Of a stretch of 64,000 bases of DNA, positions 35,559 through 44,239 are shown one piece after another (position 1 is the first letter of the stretch; each line of letters opens with the position of its first letter). The notes below the pieces were generated by a model. The model was given only the letters and a program-made list of their open reading frames with translations. It was not told where the DNA came from and ran no database searches. Source of the DNA: Mitsuaria sp. PDC51 (lineage in GTDB: Bacteria; Pseudomonadota; Gammaproteobacteria; Burkholderiales; Burkholderiaceae_C). A program made the translations under genes and the position numbers. The stretch covers positions 1,798,001 through 1,862,000 of the forward strand of contig NZ_FOZE01000002.1 in NCBI RefSeq assembly GCF_900113225.1. Reading direction: 5' to 3'.

Positions 35559-35589
35559 AGTCTGGACCTTGCCCCAGTGGGAAGGTCAA
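35559..35589 (-). promoter_or_regulatory. CueR/HmrR-type copper-responsive promoter with 19-base spacer
   Basis: On the minus strand, -35 TTGACC (35589-35584) and -10 CAGACT (35564-35559) are separated by 19 bases, the over-long spacer that MerR-family activators correct by twisting DNA. The spacer region holds the dyad GACCTTCCC-N5-GGCAAGGTC (35565-35587), very like CueR/HmrR copper operators. It points at the CopI-like gene, about 80 bases away. No merR-family gene lies in the window. Confidence 0.75.
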
Positions 35590-35817
35590 GCGGCCTGGGC
35601 TGTCCTCCAACTGCGCCGACGCGGCCGAAGCAGACGTTTTTTGCCGCATCACGGAGGTTCGCCACGCGGGTCGTCGCCACGCTGGCGAGGGGCGGGCGGG
35701 GCGCGTCGAAGGCACCGCGTCGTTGTCGGGCGGGGAACGGCACTTGCCCGCAGCAGGGCTCTTCCCGGGAGCAGGCATGTTGCTGGTATCAAGGTCGAGC
35801 GCGATGGCGAGGTCCAA
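35590..35817. other. Intergenic region upstream of the His-rich protein
   Basis: This stretch separates the copper promoter from the plus-strand copper genes. No second MerR-type dyad and no convincing plus-strand -35/-10 pair were found. Confidence 0.35.
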
Positions 35818-36189
35818 GTGGCTGCGCTGTTGATGCGACTGCGGTCGCCGCTGCTGCGGCGCCTGCTGGTGGCGTTCATGCTCGGCACGATGGTGCCGGT
35901 GTCGACGGCATCGGTGATCTGCCAGATGCTCTGCGCGGTGTCGGCAGATCACGGCGAGAGCCATGCGCACGGCGAATCCCCCGACCACCCCATGACCGAC
36001 GCGCCGGCTGCCGACACCGGCACGCACGGCCTCTTTCACGGCCCCTGCCAGCTCGCTGCCGTCCCGACCGCGCCCTCCGGCGCCGCGTCGGCGGTGCTGC
36101 TCAAGCTCACCTTCGAGTGGGCGCGCAAGCCGCCGTTCGGGATGGCGTCCCATGTGCTGCCGCCGCCCGACCCACCGCCCAAAGCCTGA
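35818..36189 (+). CDS. Small His-rich membrane-anchored or exported protein in copper cluster
   Basis: A 123-residue protein if the GTG at 35818 is used (GAGG upstream), or 118 from the ATG at 35833. One hydrophobic segment (LLRRLLVAFMLGTMVPVSTA) is a signal peptide or anchor. After it comes a metal-ligand-rich stretch (ICQMLCAVSADHGESHAHGE, then HPMTD and HGLFHGPC) and a Pro-rich end. I recognise no named family. Location between the CopI-like gene and the Cys-rich copper-storage protein suggests metal binding in the periplasm. Confidence 0.55.
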   Translation: MAALLMRLRSPLLRRLLVAFMLGTMVPVSTASVICQMLCAVSADHGESHAHGESPDHPMTDAPAADTGTHGLFHGPCQLAAVPTAPSGAASAVLLKLTFEWARKPPFGMASHVLPPPDPPPKA

Positions 36190-36276
36190 GCGTCTCCGCA
36201 AGCGGCCGCTTCGCCCGCGAAGCGGCCTCCATCCCTTTTTGCCGGCCTTGAAGCGGCCGGCCTACCGGAGACCGAC

Positions 36277-36606
36277 ATGTCCCATCAAGTCAACCAAGCC
36301 TGCGTCGAGGCTTGCAACGCCTGTGCCGATGCCTGCGACCACTGCGCCACCGCCTGCCTGCGAGAGCAGGACGTCAAGATGATGGCGAAGTGCATTGCCC
36401 TCGACATGGACTGCGCCGCCATCTGCCGACTCGCGGCGAGCTACATGGCGCGAGGCAGTCAGTTCGACCGCCAGCTCTGCCAGCTGTGCGCCGCCGTGTG
36501 CGATGCCTGCGGCGAGGAGTGCGCCCGGCACGAGCATCCGCATTGCCAGGATTGCGCGGTCGCCTGCAAGCGTTGCGCGGACGAGTGCCGCCGCATGGCG
36601 GCGTAA
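36277..36606 (+). CDS. Four-helix-bundle copper storage protein (Csp3-like, DUF326)
   Basis: A 109-residue protein with 19 cysteines at 9, 13, 16, 20, 23, 27, 39, 46, 50, 68, 71, 75, 78, 82, 90, 93, 97, 100 and 104. They are spaced three or four residues apart, so they face the core of a helical bundle, as in Csp proteins that store many Cu(I) ions. No signal peptide is present, so this is the cytosolic Csp3 type. It follows the His-rich protein on the same strand by 87 bases and is divergent in role partner to the periplasmic CopI-like cupredoxin. Confidence 0.92.
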   Translation: MSHQVNQACVEACNACADACDHCATACLREQDVKMMAKCIALDMDCAAICRLAASYMARGSQFDRQLCQLCAAVCDACGEECARHEHPHCQDCAVACKRCADECRRMAA

Positions 36607-36645
36607 TCGGCCGCAGCGCCGCTTCTGACTTTCGCTTCTGACCTC

Positions 36646-36682
36646 GCAGATCCTTGGCGCTGGCATTGCGCCGAGGATCTGC
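36646..36682. terminator. Large hairpin between convergent csp and hemerythrin genes
   Basis: Fifteen-base stem with one mismatch (GCAGATCCTTGGCGC against GCGCCGAGGATCTGC) and a seven-base loop. It lies 40 bases after csp and 70 from the convergent gene's stop. No T tract on either side, so a bidirectional Rho-aided terminator or RNA end-stabiliser is likely. Confidence 0.5.
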
Positions 36683-36751
36683 GCCGCCCGGTCAGGAAAC
36701 CGACGACGGGCGGTTCCGGGGCCCACGGCCTGCGCGCCGCGGCGTGAACCG

Positions 36752-37318
36752 TCACCTGGATGGAGGCGCCGCCTCGTCCCTGGGCGTGACGGGCCACGGC
36801 GTCTTCCGTCGGCCGGCCATTTCCGCGCCCATCGTCTGGAGCTCCGGCCCGGTCAGAGCTTCGAGCGCTGCCGGATAGGCCGCGTGGTCCTCGACCTCGA
36901 TATGCCCGCGGTACAGCGTCGCGAAGCGGTCCCAGCGCTCGCGCGCGCCGGGCAGCTCATCGTCGCGCAGGCGGCCATCGCGGATTGCCTCGAGCGCGGG
37001 CGCGATCGCGGCCCACTGCGCTTCCATCTCGCGATGCTCGGCGCCCAGCCGGTCGGCGAGCGCGCCCTGGCCACGTTCGCGCAGCCGCGGCAGCACATGC
37101 CGTTCCTCGTCCTCGTGGTGCAGCGGCGCTGCCAGGGTGAAGTAGCGCAGCACGTCGCCGGCCGCGTCCCGCGCCTGACCGTCGCAGCCGTGCGCCGCGA
37201 CGTGGGCGCCCAGGCGCACCAGCAGCGCCAGCGTCCGCGCCATGCGCTCGTGGCACGCCCCCATCAGCTCGAACGGCGCGTCGAAGCCGGCGGTGGGTGC
37301 GGCGTGCAGCGGGCTCAC
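36752..37318 (-). CDS. Hemerythrin-domain protein
   Basis: A 188-residue protein with the HHE metal-binding pattern: HERMAR, LHHEDEERHVLPRL, EHREMEAQW and YRGHIEVEDHAAYP. These give the five-His two-carboxylate di-iron site of hemerythrin-like proteins that sense or carry O2/NO. I use a GTG start at 37318 (read as MSPLHAAPTAGFDAP), with GGAG eight bases upstream. Frames reaching 37432 would overlap the end of ribA. It lies seven bases after ribA on the same strand, so it is probably co-transcribed. Confidence 0.85.
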   Translation of the reverse strand: MSPLHAAPTAGFDAPFELMGACHERMARTLALLVRLGAHVAAHGCDGQARDAAGDVLRYFTLAAPLHHEDEERHVLPRLRERGQGALADRLGAEHREMEAQWAAIAPALEAIRDGRLRDDELPGARERWDRFATLYRGHIEVEDHAAYPAALEALTGPELQTMGAEMAGRRKTPWPVTPRDEAAPPSR

Positions 37319-37325
37319 GCCGGGA

Positions 37326-37949
37326 TCACTCCAGGTAGTGGCCCATCCGCTTGCGCTTGGTCTCGAGGTAGCGCTCGTTGTGCGGATTGGCCGCGATGCG
37401 CAGCGGCACCAGCGCCTCGACCTCGACGCCACCGGCCACCAGCGCGTCGCGCTTCTGCGGGTTGTTGGTGATCAGCCGGACGCTCTTCACGCCCAGCAGG
37501 CACAGGATGTCGATGGCGTCGGCGTAGTCGCGCTCGTCCTCGGCATGGCCCAGGCGCAGGTTGGCGTCGATCGTGTCCACGCCCGCCTCCTGCAGCGCGT
37601 AGGCGCGCAGCTTCTCGACCAGGCCGATGCCGCGGCCCTCATGGCCCCGCATGTAGATGACGATGCCGCCTTCGTCCTTCAGCAGGTCCAGCGCGCCTTG
37701 CAGTTGCGGGCCGCAGTCGCAGCGCAGCGACTGGAAGACGTCGCCGGTCAGGCATTCGCTGTGCACGCGCAGCAGGCCGCCGCGCTCCTGCAGCGGACCG
37801 ACCGACAGCACCAGGTGCTCCGAGCCGGTGACCGGGCTGCGGAAGGCCCGCGCCTGGAAATCGCCCAGCGACGACGGCAGATGCACCACCTCCCACTCGG
37901 TCGCCCCTTGCGTGCCCAACGGGATCTTCTCGCAGTGATTCACAGCCAT
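37326..37949 (-). CDS. ribA: GTP cyclohydrolase II RibA
   Basis: A 207-residue enzyme making the first committed riboflavin precursor from GTP. Zinc cysteines lie in HSECLTGDVFQSLRCDCGPQ, the substrate loop is MRGHEGRGIGL and the end KRMGHYLE is typical. The ATG at 37949 has GGAGAG upstream; an in-frame ATG at 37997 is possible. It is the monofunctional form, without the RibB half seen in many betaproteobacteria. Confidence 0.95.
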   Translation of the reverse strand: MAVNHCEKIPLGTQGATEWEVVHLPSSLGDFQARAFRSPVTGSEHLVLSVGPLQERGGLLRVHSECLTGDVFQSLRCDCGPQLQGALDLLKDEGGIVIYMRGHEGRGIGLVEKLRAYALQEAGVDTIDANLRLGHAEDERDYADAIDILCLLGVKSVRLITNNPQKRDALVAGGVEVEALVPLRIAANPHNERYLETKRKRMGHYLE

Positions 37950-38156
37950 CTCTCCAGCAGTCACCTCGGCGCCCTCGCGAGCGGCCTCGTCGTTCATGTC
38001 GTGCGGTGCGCGCCCGTCGTCGTCGACCTGCGCGCCCAAGGGCCGCAATTTAACCGTTCTCAGGGTAAACGCGCTGTCGCGGGCTGGAGAGGCCTCTCGG
38101 TCGCAGGGGCCTGGGCATGCAAAATCGGCCGCACCGCCACCGCCCCTGGGACGCCC

Positions 38157-39893
38157 ATGACCGCTCTCCCGCCCGCCGCCGCGCCCGCGTCGACCCCCAC
38201 GCTGCCGAGCCCGCGCTTCGACGAGTTCCCCCGCTACGAGGCGCTCACCCAGCTGCTGTTCAGCTACGCGGAGGCCTGTCCCAACCTGGTGTCGGTGCGG
38301 TCGATCGGCAAGAGCTTCGAGGGGCGGGAGATCTGGGTCCTCATCCTGACCAACACCGCCACCGGCATCGACGTCGAGAAGCCCGCCTTCTGGCTCGACG
38401 GCAACATCCACGCCGCCGAGCTGACCGCCTGCACCACCTGCCTGTACTACCTGCACGACCTGCTGAGCAAGTACGGCACCGACGCGCAGGTCGCCCACCT
38501 GCTGGACACGCGCACGATCTACATGGTCCCGCGCCTGAACCCCGATGGCGCCGAGCTGGCGCTGGCCGACCGGCCGCGCCACATCCGCTCGTCCACACGC
38601 CCGTATCCGTTCGACGAGGAGGCCGTCGAGGGCCTGAGCGTCGAGGACATCGACGGCGACGGCCGCATCCTCACGATGCGGGTCCCCGACCCGCACGGCG
38701 GCTACAAGAAGCATCCCGACGACCCGCGCCTGATGGTCGCGCGCCAGCCCGGCGAATTCGGCGGCGAGTACTACCGCCTGATGCCCGAGGGCCTGGTCAT
38801 CAACCACGACGGCCTGACCATCAAGGTCAACCGCGACAGCGAGGGCCTGGACCTGAACCGGAACTTCCCCGCCGGCTGGCGCCAGGAGTTCGAGCAGGTC
38901 GGCGCCGGCCCTTACCCGACCAGCGAGCCCGAGGTGCGCGCGATGGTCGACTTCATGGTCGGCCATCCCAACATCGGCGCGGCCATCAGCTTCCACACGC
39001 ACAGCGGCGTGATCCTGCGGCCTTGCGGCACGCGCAGCGACGAGGAGATGGCGCCCGAGGACCTGTGGGCCTACCAGCGCTTCTCCAGGCTGGGCGAGCA
39101 GCACACCGGTTATCCGGCGGTGAGCATCTGGCACGAGTTCAAGTACCACCCCAAGGAGGTCATCACCGGCACGCAGGACTGGGTGTACGAGCACCTGGGG
39201 GCGCTGTTCTGGGTGGTGGAGCTGTGGTCGCCCAACAAGGAGGCGGGCATCACCGGCTACAAGTGGATCGACTGGTTCCGCGACCATCCGGTCGAGGACG
39301 ACCTCAAGCTGCTGAAGTGGAGCGACGAGCACTGCGGCGGGCAGGCGCATGTCGAGTGGACCGCGTTCATGCATCCGCAGCTGGGGCCGGTGGAGATCGG
39401 CGGCTGGGACAAGATGAACTTCTGGCGCAACCCGCCGCCGCACCTGCGCGAGCGCGAGGCGGCCCGCTTCCCGGCGTGGATGAACCAGATCGCGCTCAGC
39501 CTGCCGAAGCTGGAGCTGCTGAGGACGGAGGTCCGGGCGCTCGGGCCGGATACGTGGCGGGTGCGGATGGCGGTGGGCAACAGCGGCTGGCTGCCGGCCT
39601 ACGTGACCAAGCAGGCGCTGGCGCGCAAGCAGACCCGCGGTGTGATGTTCGAGATCTTCCTGCCGGTGGATCCCGAAGTGGGGCTCATCAGCGGCAAGCC
39701 GCGGATGGAAGGGCCGCAGCTGGAGGGGCATGCGCCGAAGCAGACGCAGCTGGCGTTCCTGCCGGAGCGGGATATCACCGGCGATCGCGCCTATGGTGAA
39801 TGGGTGGTCAGAGCGCCGCAGGGCACGCGGTTGAGCCTGGTCGCGTGGGCCGATCGGGCCGGCACGGTGAGGACCGAGGTCACGCTCGATTGA
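38157..39893 (+). CDS. M14-family zinc carboxypeptidase
   Basis: A 578-residue metallocarboxypeptidase. Zinc ligands are in GNIHAAELTA (HxxE, near residue 83) and SFHTHSGV; a substrate-binding RNFP string (LDLNRNFPAGW) follows the family pattern. It has no signal peptide, so it is cytoplasmic unless exported by another route. The C-terminal ~100 residues form a beta-rich extension after ELWSPNKEAG. The ATG at 38157 begins the recognisable protein; the frame is open upstream only as a ribA shadow. Divergent from ribA. Confidence 0.88.
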   Translation: MTALPPAAAPASTPTLPSPRFDEFPRYEALTQLLFSYAEACPNLVSVRSIGKSFEGREIWVLILTNTATGIDVEKPAFWLDGNIHAAELTACTTCLYYLHDLLSKYGTDAQVAHLLDTRTIYMVPRLNPDGAELALADRPRHIRSSTRPYPFDEEAVEGLSVEDIDGDGRILTMRVPDPHGGYKKHPDDPRLMVARQPGEFGGEYYRLMPEGLVINHDGLTIKVNRDSEGLDLNRNFPAGWRQEFEQVGAGPYPTSEPEVRAMVDFMVGHPNIGAAISFHTHSGVILRPCGTRSDEEMAPEDLWAYQRFSRLGEQHTGYPAVSIWHEFKYHPKEVITGTQDWVYEHLGALFWVVELWSPNKEAGITGYKWIDWFRDHPVEDDLKLLKWSDEHCGGQAHVEWTAFMHPQLGPVEIGGWDKMNFWRNPPPHLREREAARFPAWMNQIALSLPKLELLRTEVRALGPDTWRVRMAVGNSGWLPAYVTKQALARKQTRGVMFEIFLPVDPEVGLISGKPRMEGPQLEGHAPKQTQLAFLPERDITGDRAYGEWVVRAPQGTRLSLVAWADRAGTVRTEVTLD

Positions 39894-39902
39894 GGTTTGC
39901 TC

Positions 39903-39926
39903 CCTCTCCCGCTTGCGGGAGAGGGC
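39903..39926. repeat. REP-like palindromic repeat (copy 1)
   Basis: Perfect palindrome with eleven-base arms, CCCTCTCCCGC-TT-GCGGGAGAGGG, followed by CAGGGGTGAGGG. This string is a familiar intergenic REP-type element in many proteobacteria. It lies between convergent genes and may also end transcription. Confidence 0.7.
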
Positions 39927-39960
39927 AGGGGTGAGGGCCAGCGGCCGTCGCAGTACGCGG

Positions 39961-39990
39961 CTCGCTCTCCCGCTTGAGGGAGAGCGCGAG
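39961..39990. repeat. REP-like palindromic repeat (degenerate copy 2)
   Basis: Second, diverged copy 35 bases after the first: arms CTCGCTCTCCC/GGGAGAGC-GCGAG around GCTTGA. Paired REPs of this type are often mobilised by a RAYT transposase. None is seen in the window. Confidence 0.55.
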
Positions 39991-39992
39991 CG

Positions 39993-40694
39993 TCAGTGCC
40001 TCGGCTCGCTCTTGTCCTGCTCGGCGGCCGCGAGCACGGCCTCGCGCCACAGCCGCGCGGGGATGAAGGTCCGCAGCTGCTCCATCGCGCGCTCGATGAG
40101 CTCCGGATGCAGCTCATGGCCCACCTTGGGCAGAACGTCGGCGGTGATGTCGGCACCCAGCGCCATCAGCTCGCGCGCCGCGTTCAGCAGCGCGGGATAC
40201 GGCAGCTCCGCATCGTCCTTGCCATGCAGCAGGTGGATCGACACGTCCTTCGGCGCATGCTGCGGCCAGTAGGCATACGCGCCGCCGAAGGCCAGCACGC
40301 GCCCCGCCAGTTGCTCCTCCTGCTGCAGCGCCTCCAGCGCCAGGATGGCGCCCTGCGAGAACCCGCCCAGCGCCACGCGCTCCCAGCTCATCTCCAGCTT
40401 CGCCGCCCAGCGGCGCACCAGCGCTATCAGCTCGGGCACCGCCGCCGTCAGGCGCGCTGCCTTGGCCGCGTCGTCGCCCTGCTCGGAATACCACTGGAAG
40501 CCCGCCCCGCCGCCCGGGATGGCGTCGAACGGCTCGAAGCCCTCGGGCAGCACCAGGGCCGCACGCGGGTACTGGCGATGCAGCGCCTCGGCCAGCGGGC
40601 GCATCTGCTCGGCGTCGGCGCCGGCACCGTGCAGCAGCACGAACAGCAGGTCGGGCGATCCGTCCTTGGGGATCAGCACATGGGCTTGGGTCAT
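39993..40694 (-). CDS. ypfH: Carboxylesterase/phospholipase-like hydrolase (YpfH type)
   Basis: A 233-residue alpha/beta hydrolase. The nucleophile elbow is GGFSQGAILALEAL, the oxyanion strand reads LFVLLHGAGADAEQM, and the Asp and His of the triad are in LLHGKDDAELPY and KVGHELHPEL. It closely fits the YpfH serine esterase family, which hydrolyses short acyl esters. Cytoplasmic, no signal peptide. It lies 17 bases upstream of the thioredoxin gene's stop on the same strand order (thioredoxin gene first, esterase second). Confidence 0.9.
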   Translation of the reverse strand: MTQAHVLIPKDGSPDLLFVLLHGAGADAEQMRPLAEALHRQYPRAALVLPEGFEPFDAIPGGGAGFQWYSEQGDDAAKAARLTAAVPELIALVRRWAAKLEMSWERVALGGFSQGAILALEALQQEEQLAGRVLAFGGAYAYWPQHAPKDVSIHLLHGKDDAELPYPALLNAARELMALGADITADVLPKVGHELHPELIERAMEQLRTFIPARLWREAVLAAAEQDKSEPRH

Positions 40695-40710
40695 GGGGCG
40701 CGATTCTCCG

Positions 40711-41049
40711 TCAGGGGCCGTCGATGCGTTCCAGCGCGGCCCGAATGTCCGCGGCGTTCGTGGGCCTGACCAGCCGCTCCACCTCCTGGCCGTCGCGCAT
40801 GAAGATCAGCGTTGGCCAGAGCTTGACCTTGAAGGAACGCCCGAGCGGCTGCCCCTTCCCGTCCTCGACCTTGATGTGCTGGATGCGCTCGTGGCCGCCG
40901 CCGAAGGCCTCCACCAGCAGGGGCTGCGCGGCCTCGCAGATCGGGCACCACGAGGCGCCGAACTCCACCAGCAACGGATGCTCCTTGGACAGCGTGTCGA
41001 CGGCATCGCGGATCGGCTCGGTCAGCGCGTAATGGGGATTCATCGGCAT
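40711..41049 (-). CDS. Thioredoxin-like protein
   Basis: A 112-residue single thioredoxin fold. The active site is GASWCPICEAA (CPIC instead of the classic CGPC), and the cis-Pro loop is KLWPTLIFMRDGQEVERLV. Pro-Ile between the cysteines suggests an altered redox potential compared with Trx1. AGGAG precedes the ATG at 41049. It has no signal peptide. It heads a small unit with the esterase gene, 16 bases apart. Confidence 0.92.
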   Translation of the reverse strand: MPMNPHYALTEPIRDAVDTLSKEHPLLVEFGASWCPICEAAQPLLVEAFGGGHERIQHIKVEDGKGQPLGRSFKVKLWPTLIFMRDGQEVERLVRPTNAADIRAALERIDGP

Positions 41050-41126
41050 GGGGAACTCCTGCGGGGTCGGGCCGGAAGGGCGCGCAACGCGAGGCCACGT
41101 CGGGCCGCTCCGGCGGGTTTCAAGCC

Positions 41127-43352
41127 TCAGGCCGCGGCGCGGCGCAGGCTCATCTCGAACACCACGCCTTCCGGCACATTGAATGCCCGGATGCTGCCAT
41201 CCATCTTCGCCAGGTAGGTCCTGGCGACGAACAGACCCTGCCCGCGACGTTCCCCGGCGGCTTGCGGCGCGGTGTCGGAGACGCCGTATTCGAAGATCGT
41301 CTCCAGCATCGCCGCGTCGATCGGCGGCCCCTGGTTGTGGATGCGCAGCAGCACCACGCCGGGCTCGCCGGCCTCCAGCGTGAGGGCAATGGGCGTGCCC
41401 TCGGGCCGGTAGCGGTCCGCGTTGCGCAGCACGTGGGTGACGGCGTCCTCCAGCGCATAGGCCTCGGCCCGCACTGGCAGCGGCTCGGGCAGCGCCGTCG
41501 AGAAGCTGACGCCGTCGATGCCCGCGTAATGCGCGTTGGCCGCGATTTCCCGGCAGAAGGCGACCAGGTCGAGCGCCTGCGGATGCAGGTCGGCGGAGGC
41601 CAGCGCCTCGCTCGGCGGCGCGCTGCCGTAGAGCACCTTCACCGCCTGCTGCATCCGCTGCACGTAGCGGTGGCTGGCATCGTCCGGCGCGCCGTGCAGC
41701 ACCATCAGCGATTGCAGCGGCGACATGATCTCGTGGCCCACCGCATGCCACATCTCGCGCTCGCGCTCGGCGCGCAGCTGCTCGCGACGCAGGCCGTCCT
41801 TCACGCGGCTGAGCGCGTCGGCCAGGCTGCCGGCCAGGATGCCGAGTTCATCGCGGCCGCGCAGGTCGGCCACGTCGAGCTCGCCGATGCGCTGGTCCGC
41901 GCGCGCGTCCTGCATGTTGTAGGACACCGCCGCCGCGCGCTTGGTCAGCACGGCGATGCCGCGGATCAGGCCCAGCTCCACCATCAGCCAGGCCAGCGCG
42001 ACCGCGGCCAGCATCGCGGCCGCCAGCCAGGCCAGCGGCCGCGCCTCGAGCGCGAGCTGGCGGTCCAGGCTGCGCAGGTCGCCGCGCAGCTCGAGCCGGT
42101 AGCGGCCGCTCGGTGTGGCGACCTCGTCGGAGGCGGTCAGCCAGCGCACCTCGGCAGCATCGGTGCCGGCGCCCACGCCCAGCACCTCGCCGCGCACCGG
42201 CAGGCGGCGCATCACGTGGATCAGCCAGGGCAGCGCGCGCTCGGACAGCTCCGGCCCGCGCCGCTCCGCGATGGTCTGCGGCTGCCGGCCCTGGCGCTCG
42301 ATGCGCAGCGTCTCGCCGGGCTGCAGCGAGGCGCCGATGCGGTCCAGCGACTGCGCCAGCGACGCGCCCGGCCGTGCGCTGTCGAACAGCACCGGGCCGT
42401 CGCCACGCGCAGCGTCGCTCGCGGGCGGGTCAGCCGCCGCCGCGGCCATCGATGCGCCCGGGGCCGACCTCGCCGGCTCGGCGGGACCGAGCAGTTCCAC
42501 CCGCACCCGCGCCTGGTCGAGGTCGGCCGGCGGCCACACCGGCCGCGCGCGCTGCCCGGCGGCGTCGAAGAGCGCCGCCTGGAAAGCCTCCACCGGCAGC
42601 CGGATCGAATAGAAGGTCCGCCGCGGGCAGTCCGGACCGCTGCTGCCTTCGGCGCAGGGGCCCTCGCGCCAGAGCCAGCCGCGGAACTCGCGCACCGGCC
42701 GGGCCTTGCCGGGCAACTGCGGCCCGGCGCCGACGAAGCCGGTCAGGCGGCCACGCTGCGTGCCGTCGACCGCGGCAGCGCCTTCGAACGGCGCGATCCA
42801 GGTCTGGGTCTCACCACGCAGCGTCAGCGTGACGCGGGCGCGATGCACGCCGGCCAGGTCGAGCGCGCCATGCTGGCGCCCCGTCAGCGGGCCGCTCTCC
42901 AAGCTGCCGACGAGATAAAGAAAGCCGCCCGCATAGGCGTTCGCGCCGACGGCGGCGCACAGGCTTGCGCCGTCGGGCCAGCGCAGACCGCAGCCGGCCA
43001 TCTCCACGGCGCGCTGGGCCTTGTTCTGGTCGTCGAAGTCGATCGCCGAGAACGGCAGCAGCACCGGCGCCTGGCCGTCGCGGCCGCCGGCGCTCATCGT
43101 CGGATTGAGCAGCGCGAGCTGGCCGCTCGGATGGCGCAGCTGCAGCACGATCTCCGCCAGCGACTGCCGGAAGCCCTGCGCGTAGCGCTGGTAGGCGCGC
43201 TGTTTCTGGTCGATCAGCACCGTCAGCACGAGGCCCACCGTCGCCAGCGCCAGCAGCAGGAAGGCCAGGTGCACCACCGCGCGACGCCGGAACGCCGCCA
43301 GCCCCAAGCGCGGCACGGCCAGCGCCGGCAGCTCGACCGGTCCGAGCTTCAT
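41127..43352 (-). CDS. Membrane sensor histidine kinase
   Basis: A 741-residue two-pass sensor. TM1 is at about 28-48 (HLAFLLLALATVGLVLTVLI). A long periplasmic domain of about 390 residues follows, then TM2 near 445 (LAAAMLAAVALAWLMVELGLI) and HAMP-like sequence. The kinase core carries the H box in MWHAVGHEIMSPLQSL. The ATPase part has VLRNADRY, RIHNQGPPI and RRGQGLFVARTYL, somewhat degenerate compared with consensus. It begins ten bases after the response regulator gene. The large sensor domain is unrecognised. Confidence 0.9.
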   Translation of the reverse strand: MKLGPVELPALAVPRLGLAAFRRRAVVHLAFLLLALATVGLVLTVLIDQKQRAYQRYAQGFRQSLAEIVLQLRHPSGQLALLNPTMSAGGRDGQAPVLLPFSAIDFDDQNKAQRAVEMAGCGLRWPDGASLCAAVGANAYAGGFLYLVGSLESGPLTGRQHGALDLAGVHRARVTLTLRGETQTWIAPFEGAAAVDGTQRGRLTGFVGAGPQLPGKARPVREFRGWLWREGPCAEGSSGPDCPRRTFYSIRLPVEAFQAALFDAAGQRARPVWPPADLDQARVRVELLGPAEPARSAPGASMAAAAADPPASDAARGDGPVLFDSARPGASLAQSLDRIGASLQPGETLRIERQGRQPQTIAERRGPELSERALPWLIHVMRRLPVRGEVLGVGAGTDAAEVRWLTASDEVATPSGRYRLELRGDLRSLDRQLALEARPLAWLAAAMLAAVALAWLMVELGLIRGIAVLTKRAAAVSYNMQDARADQRIGELDVADLRGRDELGILAGSLADALSRVKDGLRREQLRAEREREMWHAVGHEIMSPLQSLMVLHGAPDDASHRYVQRMQQAVKVLYGSAPPSEALASADLHPQALDLVAFCREIAANAHYAGIDGVSFSTALPEPLPVRAEAYALEDAVTHVLRNADRYRPEGTPIALTLEAGEPGVVLLRIHNQGPPIDAAMLETIFEYGVSDTAPQAAGERRGQGLFVARTYLAKMDGSIRAFNVPEGVVFEMSLRRAAA

Positions 43353-43362
43353 GCGGACGCCT

Positions 43363-44073
43363 TCATCGCGGACCGTGCCACCTGAATCCCCGCATCGGCA
43401 CGTTCTCGATCGCGTCGAAGGCGGGATCGACCTCCTTCAGCGCCTCGCGCAGCGTGGACACATGCTTGCGCACGTTGTCGCGGGTGCGGCCGCTCTTCAC
43501 GACGTCGTAGAGCTCCTCGTACGACACCACCTCCGGCGCGCGCTGATGCAGCGTGGCGAGGATGCGCTGCGCGGTCAGCGGCAGGTTGATGCGCTGACCC
43601 TTCCACAGCGGGCTGCGCTGCCAGAGCGGGTCCAGCTGCAGCGCGTGCGGCGCGGCGGCGGCCGGCTCGGCGCTGGCGCGGGCCCGCGCGGCGCGCAGGA
43701 TGTCGAGGAAGGTGTCGATGAATTCGGCCTCGTCGAAGCTGGTCTTCTGCAGGTAGTCCCAGGCGTCGAGCGCCTTCATGATCCCGCGGTAGATCGCCGC
43801 CGGCATCGCCGACACCACCAGCACCGGCGTGCCGGCGCCCAGCTTGTTGATCTCGTTGATCAGCGCGATGCCGGCATTGCGCTCGCGGCCGAGCTCGATG
43901 TCGAGCACCACCATCTCGTAGCGCTCGCGGGCCAGCGCGGCCTCGGCGGCGTCGCGGTCGAACCATTGATCGACCTGCAACTCGGGCCGCGCGGCGCGGA
44001 TCCAGCCGGCCAGTTGCTCGCTGGTGGGGCGGTCGTCCTCGATGACGGCGACCTTGTTCCTGGGGATGACCAT
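43363..44073 (-). CDS. Two-component response regulator with winged-helix output
   Basis: A 236-residue regulator. The receiver has the acidic pair in VAVIEDDRP, the phosphoacceptor Asp in MVVLDIELG and the conserved Lys in DYLQKTSF. The output domain is OmpR-like (RILATLHQRAPEVVSYEELYDVV, then NVRKHVSTLREAL). It is encoded ten bases before its kinase on the same strand and is its cognate partner. It is divergent from the SPFH gene, so that operon is a possible target. Confidence 0.9.
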   Translation of the reverse strand: MVIPRNKVAVIEDDRPTSEQLAGWIRAARPELQVDQWFDRDAAEAALARERYEMVVLDIELGRERNAGIALINEINKLGAGTPVLVVSAMPAAIYRGIMKALDAWDYLQKTSFDEAEFIDTFLDILRAARARASAEPAAAAPHALQLDPLWQRSPLWKGQRINLPLTAQRILATLHQRAPEVVSYEELYDVVKSGRTRDNVRKHVSTLREALKEVDPAFDAIENVPMRGFRWHGPR

Positions 44074-44239
44074 GGCGCCGGATTATGGACAGCCCCGGCC
44101 GCCCGCGCGCCGCCGCCCCGTGAAGGTTTCTTCCGGACCGTGAAGGGAGGCGCCACCCGCCCGCATTGAGGCTTCCGCGCCGTCTCCGGACCATGAGCGA
44201 CATCCCAACAGCCCGTGAGCGGGCACCCCGGAGGACCTC

